A stretch of 28,384 nt of DNA from Firmicutes bacterium AM31-12AC (lineage in GTDB: Bacteria > Bacillota > Clostridia > Lachnospirales > Lachnospiraceae): assembly GCA_003480425.1 (NCBI GenBank), contig QUJA01000033.1, positions 1-28,384 of the forward strand. Direction: 5' to 3'. This document shows, piece after piece, positions 22,612 through 28,384 of the stretch (position 1 is its first letter; every line of letters starts with the position of its first letter). The notes below the pieces were generated by a model. It did not search any database and was not told the DNA's origin. It saw only the letters and a program-made list of their open reading frames with translations. The position numbers and the translations under genes are program-made.

Positions 22612-22926
22612 ATGGCAAGATCAACAAAGAGTTATGAGGAGCGTATGCTCCAGTTGGAAAAGAAAGAACAGGAAAGCCTTGAGAAAGCAAAACAGTATGC
22701 AGCACAGAAACGGGAACTGAAGAAACGTCAGAAAGATGTGGAAACCAAAAAACGGACACACAGGCTCTGCCAGATTGGCGGTGCAGTGGAATCGGTACTG
22801 GGTTCTGCGATTGAGGAAGATGATATCCCAAAGCTGATCGGCTTCTTAAAAAGGCAGGAAGCAAATGGGAAATTCTTCTCAAAGGCAATGCAGAAAGAGC
22901 CAGTTGCAAATACGGAGGAAGTGTAA
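22612..22926 (+). CDS. DUF3847-family mobilisation accessory protein
   Basis: 104 residues from ATG 22612, about 12 bases after GAAAGGACG, the best start; the longer frame to 22516 has none. The sequence is a charged helical N-terminal half (SYEERMLQLEKKEQESLEKA) followed by KKRTHRLCQIGGAVESVLG, which recalls the TraD/MobC-like HRLCxxGGxxE motif. Genes of this kind sit next to relaxases in many Firmicute elements and probably help assemble the relaxosome at oriT, which follows within 50 bases. Confidence 0.75.
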   Translation: MARSTKSYEERMLQLEKKEQESLEKAKQYAAQKRELKKRQKDVETKKRTHRLCQIGGAVESVLGSAIEEDDIPKLIGFLKRQEANGKFFSKAMQKEPVANTEEV

Positions 22927-22971
22927 TGCCGGAGGGAGTGGAGTTTCCATTCCCTTCATTGCTTTTTTATG

Positions 22972-23028
22972 AAGGGCGCACTTATGGACAACCAGAGGTC
23001 GTCCGTATAAGTTTGCCACAGGTGGCAA
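22972..23028 (-). other. oriT: Origin of transfer (oriT), RSF1010/MOB_Q type
   Basis: On the minus strand the word taagtgcgccctt (22972-22984) matches the nick region known from RSF1010 (TAAGTGCGCCCT). Directly upstream of it is an inverted repeat ggacgacc-tct-ggttgtcc (22986-23004), and further up ttgccac-ag-gtggcaa (23013-23028). An inverted repeat ending just before the nick sequence is the standard MOB_Q layout. The stretch 22927-23254 contains further hairpins (23151-23171 and a related one at 23102-23124) and no convincing gene. Confidence 0.8.
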
Positions 23029-23254
23029 CCGGTCTGCGCTTACGCTTGCCGGGCTCGTTCCGTCGGCGGGGCTTTCAGCCAGACCTGCTCATGCCGCAGG
23101 AGGCACTCTTCGCCAGAGGGGCACATTCCATGCAGGCTGTTATGCACAGGGCACTCTTACGCAGAGGGTGCTCCGGCAGATACCATTTTCTTTTAGGAAA
23201 AACGTTACCTGCCGGAAATCAAAGCCGGATACGGCAGAATGGGGGAAACGGAGC

Positions 23255-24976
23255 ATGGCGATTTTTCATTATACAGTAAAGATTGTTGGACGCAGCAAAG
23301 GAAAATCCATCATATCGGCGTCTGCTTATCTCAATGGCGATGTGATGAAAAATGAAGAAACAGGCAGGATCAGCTACTATACTTCAAAAAAAGAAGTCGT
23401 TTATACCAGCCTGCTGATGTGTGAAAATGCACCACAGGAATGGCAGAATGTACCTGCTGAAAATATCAGACGGTTCCAGAAATCTGTCCGATATAAAAGG
23501 GCAGATAACCAAAATGCTGCACTGGAAAAATTCAAACTTACTTTTCAGAAGCAGCGTTTATGGAATGAAGTCTTGAGGATAGAAAAAAGTTCAGATGCAC
23601 AACTCGGCAGGTCATTTGAGTTCTCACTTCCGAAAGAATGGAGCCGACAGGAACAGATTGATTATACAACTGAATATATTCAAAAGACCTTTGTAGATAA
23701 GGGAATGTGTGCGGATTGGAGTATCCACGATAAAGGAGATGGTAATCCCCATGTGCATTTACTGGTGACGATGCGACCATTCAATTCAGACCACTCATGG
23801 GGTAACAAAGAAATCAAGGATTGGGAGTTTGTCAGAGATGAAAATGGAAATATTGTGGTGGATGAATCCCATCCGGACTGGTGGCAGGATAAAAAGAACC
23901 CTGACCGTCATGGAATCCGAATCCCCGTACTTGATGAAAATGGAGTCCAGAAAGTCGGGACAAGGAACCGCAAACAGTGGAAACGTGTATTAACCGATGC
24001 TACCGGGTGGAACAATCCGAAAAATTGTGAGCTATGGCGGAGCGAATGGGCAAACGTCTGTAATGCACATTTGAAAACGGAAAATCACATTGACCACCGT
24101 TCTTATGCAAGGCAGGGAAAATTAGAGATACCGACGATCCATGAGGGCGCAGATGCCAGAAAAATTGACGAGAAATTTCAAAACGGACAGACATCCTCTA
24201 CTTCATGGAAAGTAGAGGAAAACCAGATCATAAAAAGACAAAATGCACTGCTGGATAAAATACAGATTTCTTTTGGAAAAGTATCCAGTGCATTAACACA
24301 ATGGAAGGAGCGATTGCGTGACATTAGAAGAAAGCCGGGAAGTCATTCCCATGATGGAGACAATGATAAACCAGATCGAGGAACAGCAGAATCTTATGGC
24401 AGAGATGGTACAGGAATTGCAGGAACGGGACAGGCAGCTCCTGTCTTTTCAGGAGCAGAACCAGAGTTTAAAAAGCTTAAACAGCGAATTATCCAGGCTG
24501 CTAAATCTTTTGCCAGATACAGAAGAACTGCTCTCACAGATCGAGCAACAGAAAACCAGAATCGAACAGTTGGAAAACGAGAATCAGCAATGGCAGGAAT
24601 TAACGCAGAAGCTGAACAACGAGAACAGCTTATTGCAGAAACAGAACAGCGAATTGCTGACCTTAAACAGCAGATAGAGAAAGCGAGGGAGATCGATGAG
24701 CGAATGCAGAAACTTAGAGAACGTCGGGCAGGTGGAAGAACTTCTGCTGATGACCGAACAGATGCAGGACGAACTGGATCAGAAAGACCAGACAATCCAG
24801 GAACTAAACAGGCAGCTAAGCGAATCGCTGACCTTGAACGAGAAATTGAACAGCGAAAACAGAGCCGAGAATATCGAAGCATTGCGGACAAGATTAAGGC
24901 AAACAGAGGAACGATTGACCAGCGAGACAGACAGCAGGAAAAGAGCCGACGCAGAAGCCGTGGCATGGAAATTTAA
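23255..24976 (+). CDS. mobA: MobA/MobL relaxase (MOB_Q family)
   Basis: About 573 residues from ATG 23255; GGGGG lies 11 bases before. The N-terminal relaxase domain has IFHYTVKIVGRSKGKSIISA (family motif I), a region with FEFSLPKEWS, and HDKGDGNPHVHLLVTMRPF carrying the metal-binding HxH. It nicks oriT and leads the strand into a helper conjugation pore. After residue about 350 the protein becomes a long Arg/Glu/Gln-rich helix (LIAETEQRIADLKQQIEKAR, AAKRIADLEREIEQRKQSRE). That part overlaps, in another frame, two further coding frames (24318-24677 and 24696 on). Confidence 0.9.
   Translation: MAIFHYTVKIVGRSKGKSIISASAYLNGDVMKNEETGRISYYTSKKEVVYTSLLMCENAPQEWQNVPAENIRRFQKSVRYKRADNQNAALEKFKLTFQKQRLWNEVLRIEKSSDAQLGRSFEFSLPKEWSRQEQIDYTTEYIQKTFVDKGMCADWSIHDKGDGNPHVHLLVTMRPFNSDHSWGNKEIKDWEFVRDENGNIVVDESHPDWWQDKKNPDRHGIRIPVLDENGVQKVGTRNRKQWKRVLTDATGWNNPKNCELWRSEWANVCNAHLKTENHIDHRSYARQGKLEIPTIHEGADARKIDEKFQNGQTSSTSWKVEENQIIKRQNALLDKIQISFGKVSSALTQWKERLRDIRRKPGSHSHDGDNDKPDRGTAESYGRDGTGIAGTGQAAPVFSGAEPEFKKLKQRIIQAAKSFARYRRTALTDRATENQNRTVGKRESAMAGINAEAEQREQLIAETEQRIADLKQQIEKAREIDERMQKLRERRAGGRTSADDRTDAGRTGSERPDNPGTKQAAKRIADLEREIEQRKQSREYRSIADKIKANRGTIDQRDRQQEKSRRRSRGMEI
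24318..24677 (+). CDS. Coiled-coil ORF nested inside mobA
   Basis: Starts at GTG 24318, seven bases after GGAAGGAG, and codes for 119 residues of almost pure coiled coil (MMETMINQIEEQQNLMAEMV, SLKSLNSELSRLLNLL, IEQLENENQQWQELTQKLNN). It lies wholly within mobA in the second frame. The good ribosome site, the length, and the in-frame partner ORF 18 bases downstream suggest a real gene, though a repeat-rich shadow of mobA is possible. Confidence 0.6.
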   Translation: MTLEESREVIPMMETMINQIEEQQNLMAEMVQELQERDRQLLSFQEQNQSLKSLNSELSRLLNLLPDTEELLSQIEQQKTRIEQLENENQQWQELTQKLNNENSLLQKQNSELLTLNSR

Positions 24977-25664
24977 GTATGAAAAAGCAGAGCAGGAAAA
25001 ACTTTATGCACAGACACACCAAAAGACGGTAGAGGTAGCTGTTGAGAAAAAAGTGCCTTATGAGAAATGTGAAAAATGTGACCGTACTGCTTACCGGAAA
25101 GCAAAAGAAAAATGCGATAGCCGTAAAAGCCAGTTAGAAAAGAAATATAAAAATATGACGATTGGTTATGAAAGTATCTTGTTTCTACTGGCATGGTACA
25201 GCATAACAACAACACTGTTTACTGCGATTCTTTCGCCGGTTTTCCTTAACGACTGTATCGTCTTTTTCGGTGCGTTAGGAAAAGGAATGGGAAGTTTATT
25301 TCGGGAGTTTGTGACAGGTGCAGACTCTTTCGGACAGTTAAGCAGTGGAATACCTAACAGTATTCTTTCCGGGATTGTGTACTGGCTGATTGCCGGTACT
25401 GTCATGGCAATTTTATTCGTAATAACCGGGTGGCTGATAATCGGGATTGGTTATCAGGTAGGAAAAATCTACCGGAAATATTGTTGGGATATCATCAGTA
25501 TCGTGGTAGCGATAACGAGTACAGCTGTTGTAATTTACTTTGGAGAATGGATTAAAAACGCTAATCCGATAAATCTTATTGTATTGCTATTACTGTCGCA
25601 TATTATTTATATTGGAATCAGATGTTATGTGAAAGACTGGATGGAAGAACGAGGATATTATTAA
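24696..25664 (+). CDS. Coiled-coil membrane protein overlapping the end of mobA
   Basis: 322 residues from ATG 24696, behind GAGGGAG. The first 280 bases overlap mobA in another frame. Residues 1-130 form a coiled coil (EELLLMTEQMQDELDQKDQT), then a cysteine-rich turn CEKCDRTAYRKAKEKC. From about 155 four membrane segments follow (LFLLAWYSITTTLFTAIL; SGIVYWLIAGTVMAILFVIT; IISIVVAITSTAVVIYFG; LIVLLLLSHIIYIGI). It resembles the DUF6040-type proteins found after relaxases in such elements (name from memory). It may anchor the relaxosome at the membrane; inferred only. Confidence 0.75.
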   Translation: MSECRNLENVGQVEELLLMTEQMQDELDQKDQTIQELNRQLSESLTLNEKLNSENRAENIEALRTRLRQTEERLTSETDSRKRADAEAVAWKFKYEKAEQEKLYAQTHQKTVEVAVEKKVPYEKCEKCDRTAYRKAKEKCDSRKSQLEKKYKNMTIGYESILFLLAWYSITTTLFTAILSPVFLNDCIVFFGALGKGMGSLFREFVTGADSFGQLSSGIPNSILSGIVYWLIAGTVMAILFVITGWLIIGIGYQVGKIYRKYCWDIISIVVAITSTAVVIYFGEWIKNANPINLIVLLLLSHIIYIGIRCYVKDWMEERGYY

Positions 25665-25667
25665 AAG

Positions 25668-25699
25668 AGGACAGGGAAATTTCATAATCTTCCTGTCCT
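25668..25699 (+). terminator. Hairpin after the mobilisation genes
   Basis: aggacagg/cctgtcct arms with a 16-base AT-rich loop, four bases after the stop. The T run is poor, so it may be a partial terminator. Confidence 0.5.
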
Positions 25700-25750
25700 T
25701 AGTAAGGGACTATTGATTGTTTATATAAAGAAAAAGTATATAAATAAATC

Positions 25751-25804
25751 TTGACAATTAGTACGAACTCGGACTATAATACAAAAGTCCGGATTCGTAC
25801 TAAT
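25751..25804 (+). promoter_or_regulatory. MarR-MATE promoter with long palindromic operator
   Basis: TTGACA (25751-25756), 18 bases, TATAAT (25775-25780). Inverted arms of 18 bases (25757-25774, attagtacgaactcggac; 25787-25804) match at 16 of 18 positions and bracket the -10 box. This is the expected self-operator of the MarR gene downstream. Confidence 0.85.
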
Positions 25805-25819
25805 TTAAGGAGGAAAAAG

Positions 25820-26278
25820 ATGAGAAAAGATAATAATATGATAATACAGTTGCAACGATATTATGCTTTATGGAAAGAATGTACAGCAATGTATGAGGAA
25901 TGGTCAAAGGATCAGGGACTGTCTTCAAATGGAGTTTTTGCTTTGTATTCATTTTATGAAAGTAATGGAAGATGCACGCAGAAAATGATAAGTGAAAAAT
26001 GGAATATACCTAAGCAAACGGTAAATACGATACTAAAAGATTTTCAGAAAAAAGGATACATCAATATGGTATCTGATGATTCAGACAAGAGAAATAAGCT
26101 GATATGCCTCACAGAATCAGGAATGGAATATACGAAAGATATCATAGAAAAACTGCACTCAAAAGAAATATATGTAATCGAAAAAATGGGATTAGAGAAT
26201 ATAGAAAGTCTTAATGATAATACAGAGCTGTTTATCAGACTTTTCAAGGAAGGAGATTGTAAGAAAAATGAATCATAA
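25820..26278 (+). CDS. MarR-family regulator of the efflux cargo
   Basis: 152 residues from ATG 25820, seven bases after AAGGAGG. The winged helix is GRCTQKMISEKWNIPKQTVN then TILKDFQKKGYINMVSDDSDKRNKL, with flanking dimerisation helices. It overlaps the MATE gene by 11 bases, so the two form one operon. It most likely represses that operon until a pump substrate binds, as MarR proteins commonly do; the ligand is unknown. Confidence 0.9.
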   Translation: MRKDNNMIIQLQRYYALWKECTAMYEEWSKDQGLSSNGVFALYSFYESNGRCTQKMISEKWNIPKQTVNTILKDFQKKGYINMVSDDSDKRNKLICLTESGMEYTKDIIEKLHSKEIYVIEKMGLENIESLNDNTELFIRLFKEGDCKKNES

Positions 26279-27587
26279 ATCATTATTTTTTAAATATGTT
26301 ATTCCATCTATTATAGCATTTGCATTATCAGGAATATATGCGATAGTGGATGGATATTTTGTAGGCAATACCATAGGAGATGCTGGACTTTCGGCTATTA
26401 ATATTGCATATCCGATTGTGGCTTTGATTCAGGCTCTTGGAACAGGAATTGGTATGGGAGGAGCTGTTTATTACTCAATTAATGCAGCAGAAAAGAAAGG
26501 AAAACGGGCAGAAGAATTTATTGCTACAAGCTGGTGGCTTCTTGTAATAGTAAGTGTTATCAGTACCATAATTATTTACTCCTTTTCGTCTAAAATTTTA
26601 GGATTGCTTGGAGCAGATGGAATTATATTAACAAATGCGACAGATTATATCAAAATTATAGCACTTGGAGCAATATTGCAGATTCTTGGAACTGGAATGA
26701 TGCCATTCATTAGAAATTATGGAAACTCTTTCTGGTCAATGTTTGCGATGGTTGGTGGATTCATAACCAATATTGTTCTGGATTTTATCTTTGTATGGAT
26801 ATATGAAATGGGCATGAAAGGTGCAGCCACAGCTACAATAGCCGGACAGGGTGTGACTGCAGCAATTGCAATCATATACGCATTATATAATAAAAAGTTT
26901 TATGTGTATGTATCCTTAAAAAATGTAAAAGAAATGTGTGGCGCTATATTCAGAGTAGGTCTTGCACCATTTGGGCTAGCATTGACTCCTAATATTTCAT
27001 TGGTGTTTATAAACCGATTCTCCGCTTCTTATGGGGGAGAAAAAGCTATTGCAACTTATGCATGTGTATCCTATATTATCTGTATCATATATCTCATATT
27101 GCAGGGCGTAGGTGATGGAAGTCAACCTTTAATGAGCCGTTTTTATGGTGAGAAGGATCAAGAAAGCCTGAGAGGAGTTCAGAGAATGGCATACATTTTT
27201 GCAATAATTCTTGCTGTTTGTGGTGGAATTATCATGTATGTAAACAGAGCAAATATTGGAGGGGTTTTCGGAGCTTCTTATGAAGTAAGTATTGAGATTT
27301 CTAAAATTGTACCTATATTTTTAGTGTCATTACCATTTGTTGCGATTACCAGAATAGCGACAGCTGGATTTTATGCTACTGAAAAAAGTGGATTGTCATA
27401 CATTCTTACATTCATTGAACCAGTATTGATGCTGATATTTATGCTTGTTTTACCACCTTTATTTGGTGGACAGATTATGATATGGTGGAGTACGGTATTG
27501 GCACGTGTTTTTTCAGCGATTCTGGCATTCATACTAATAAAATATTGCGAAAAGGGAGATTTGCAATATGGAATACAGAAAATTTAA
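26268..27587 (+). CDS. MATE-family multidrug efflux transporter
   Basis: 439 residues from ATG 26268, about ten bases after AAGGAG. Twelve hydrophobic segments in two halves, with typical MATE stretches: PSIIAFALSGIYAIVDGYFV, GNTIGDAGLSAINIAYPIV near the start and LQGVGDGSQPLMSRFYGE at the start of the second half. It most resembles the MepA/Na+- or H+-driven branch. It exports organic cations or drugs across the cell membrane. The pump plus MarR appear to be the cargo of the element and may confer a selectable phenotype. Confidence 0.9.
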   Translation: MNHKSLFFKYVIPSIIAFALSGIYAIVDGYFVGNTIGDAGLSAINIAYPIVALIQALGTGIGMGGAVYYSINAAEKKGKRAEEFIATSWWLLVIVSVISTIIIYSFSSKILGLLGADGIILTNATDYIKIIALGAILQILGTGMMPFIRNYGNSFWSMFAMVGGFITNIVLDFIFVWIYEMGMKGAATATIAGQGVTAAIAIIYALYNKKFYVYVSLKNVKEMCGAIFRVGLAPFGLALTPNISLVFINRFSASYGGEKAIATYACVSYIICIIYLILQGVGDGSQPLMSRFYGEKDQESLRGVQRMAYIFAIILAVCGGIIMYVNRANIGGVFGASYEVSIEISKIVPIFLVSLPFVAITRIATAGFYATEKSGLSYILTFIEPVLMLIFMLVLPPLFGGQIMIWWSTVLARVFSAILAFILIKYCEKGDLQYGIQKI

Positions 27588-27634
27588 CAATCAGATAGTA
27601 GCAAGAATAATCTAGGTTTATCTATTGTATTTTT

Positions 27635-27668
27635 AAGGACAGCCTCATAGCAATAGGGCTGTCCTTTT
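27635..27668 (+). terminator. Terminator of the MarR-MATE operon
   Basis: Perfect ten-base stem aaggacagcc/ggctgtcctt with a 12-base loop and TTTT tail. Confidence 0.85.
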
Positions 27669-27719
27669 AAATTATGAAGCTAATTTTTAATAAATTCTAG
27701 TAGATTTTGATTGGAATAA

Positions 27720-27956
27720 TCATAACTCTAATGAATCTTCAGCATCTACCCACATCTGTAAATTCCCATCAAGATATAACCTTGCATATTCTAATGGCTC
27801 ATCGATTGCAAGCGATGTCAAAGCACAATCAGATCCAGGTGTGGTTCTTAAATTTTTTTCTGCTTCCCAACAATCAATACGGAGTATATAGCCCGTATTA
27901 GTATATACATCAATGCTGTTGCACTGTGGATTGTATTCTGCAAATATTGTTCTCAT
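27720..27956 (-). CDS. Small conserved protein, DUF6061-like
   Basis: 78 residues from ATG 27956, ten bases after AAGGAG. Motifs FAEYNPQCNSIDVYTNTGYI, LRIDCWEAEKNLRTTPGSDC, LTSLAIDEPLEYARLYLDG. I recall this pattern as the DUF6061 family of Firmicute mobile elements; function unknown. It lies at the right end of the element, convergent with the MATE gene. Confidence 0.75.
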   Translation of the reverse strand: MRTIFAEYNPQCNSIDVYTNTGYILRIDCWEAEKNLRTTPGSDCALTSLAIDEPLEYARLYLDGNLQMWVDAEDSLEL

Positions 27957-28042
27957 CGTATCCCATCTCCTTATCATTTAATCAATCAGTAGTAGCAAAA
28001 ATTAAGAAGCATTTCAATCAGTTCACCATGTCACTTTTATTT

Positions 28043-28146
28043 TGTGTTATACTGTCTTATAGATTTTTCTTGCCCTTGTATTTGCCCTTATCAGAGTGCA
28101 TAAACACTGATGGGACGATATAACACAAGGGAAATAATAAGGGAAA
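28043..28146. repeat. Right-end arm-type repeats of the mobile element
   Basis: TTGCCCTT words at 28070-28077 and 28082-28089 and the inverted AAGGGAAAT-type pair at 28127-28146 match the left end. An outer dyad (tgtgttata at 28043, tataacaca near 28118-28126) frames the block. The host junction is probably just after 28146. Confidence 0.6.
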
Positions 28147-28269
28147 GCTCACCTGCGACAAATCCAGTGTTTTCAAGGGGTTGCGAAGAATTTAATAATA
28201 AAATATAACAGTTATTAAATTTCTTAAAACAGGTGAAATCTCAATCGGAATTTATAAAGGAGAATATTG

Positions 28270-28384
28270 ATGAAGCTATTTTTATGTTCGCACTTTTCAA
28301 GTGTGGGAAGTCTGATAAAGGAAGAAATTGAAAATAAGAAAGTCGCATTTATTCCAACAGCTTCACTGCGTGAAGGCTACACCG
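28270..28384 (+). CDS. Peptidase E-like / type 1 glutamine amidotransferase-like protein, partial
   Basis: ATG 28270, behind AAAGGAG, reads MKLFLCSHFSSVGSLIKEEI, then AFIPTASLREGYT at the window edge. This start (LFLCSHF, IPTAS) is typical of the S51 peptidase E family; the catalytic Ser lies beyond the window. Probably the host gene flanking the right end of the element. Confidence 0.7.
   Translation, partial: MKLFLCSHFSSVGSLIKEEIENKKVAFIPTASLREGYT

Larger units (their letters stand above)
19919..28146. mobile_element. Integrative mobilisable element of about 8.2 kb with MarR-MATE cargo
   Basis: A complete small element: tyrosine integrase beside the left end, Xre repressor and excisionase-like gene in divergent arrangement, DUF3847 protein, oriT, MOB_Q relaxase, nested coiled-coil/membrane genes, and a MarR-regulated MATE pump. 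Related AAGGGAAAT/TTGCCCTTA arm repeats occur at both limits. It carries no type IV secretion genes, so it would need a helper conjugative element. The exact core attachment site was not found by eye; limits are therefore approximate by 100-200 bases. Confidence 0.75.

Noticed and set aside
22926..23279. 117-codon frame between the DUF3847 gene and mobA
   Set aside because: It runs through the oriT inverted repeats and nick motif, has an Arg/Pro-rich shadow-like composition, and ends inside mobA. Overlap of its ATG with the upstream stop gives it a weak case for coupling, but I see no family.
24394..24966. 190-codon minus-strand frame under mobA
   Set aside because: Its Ser/Arg/Leu-rich composition is the complement of the Glu/Gln/Arg-rich coiled coils; no ribosome site or family.
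27707..27901. 64-codon plus-strand frame near the right end
   Set aside because: It is antisense to the DUF6061-like gene and lacks a ribosome site.
1..28384. tRNA or rRNA genes
   Set aside because: I looked for tRNA-like cloverleaf and conserved rRNA words on both strands and saw none; a covariance search would be needed to be certain.

Overview
The window looks like a plastic accessory region from a low-GC Firmicute, most likely a gut Lachnospiraceae-type Clostridium relative (Blautia/Dorea/Roseburia-like). Pointers are the AT-rich intergenic DNA, strong AGGAGG-type ribosome sites, GTG/TTG starts, and families typical of that group: SdpI/SdpR, a YtrA-type GntR regulator with ABC-2 genes, the radical SAM mobile pair, a Fic protein with KVDI repeats, and a small MOB_Q mobilisable element. 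The genus is inferred, not proven.

Layout. 1-2.1 kb: a 2H phosphoesterase and an ArsR/SdpI pair. 2.1-2.5 kb: end of a dead mobile element (integrase C-terminal relic plus repeats). 2.6-3.7 kb: glycerol dehydrogenase. 4.0-6.0 kb: an ABC-2 exporter operon behind a frameshifted GntR regulator with a long palindromic operator. 6.0-8.8 kb: a toxin-antitoxin relic, a small secreted protein, an ECF S-component relic, an Xre regulator with its membrane partner, and a string of fused fragments (ArsR, MmcQ/YjbR, DUF1294). 8.8-12.1 kb: three tandem, divergent class M-like (SirTM-type) sirtuins transcribed away from an Rrf2 regulator, with no macrodomain, GcvH-L or LplA partner in the window. 12.2-14.3 kb: MarR plus two radical SAM genes (radical SAM mobile pair), the second frameshifted. 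14.5-15.4 kb: a toxin-antitoxin pair whose toxin has an in-frame stop. 15.5-19.7 kb: a MATE relic, an Xre regulator facing a three-gene operon, a Fic/AbiEii fusion relic and a truncated AbiEi.

From about 19.9 to 28.15 kb lies a compact integrative mobilisable element. It has a tyrosine integrase next to one end, matching arm-type repeats at both ends, an Xre repressor divergent from an excisionase-like gene with matched operators, a DUF3847 accessory protein, an oriT resembling that of RSF1010, a MOB_Q relaxase, nested coiled-coil ORFs, and a MarR-MATE efflux cargo under its own operator. After the element starts a peptidase E-like gene that runs off the window.

Two points stand out. The triple sirtuin/Rrf2 locus is the best candidate for an under-described system. 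The 3' 660 bases of the relaxase gene appear to code in two frames. Throughout 2-19 kb many genes differ from an intact reading frame by one or two bases or one stop codon, which means either an old decaying island or indel errors in the assembly; raw reads would settle this.
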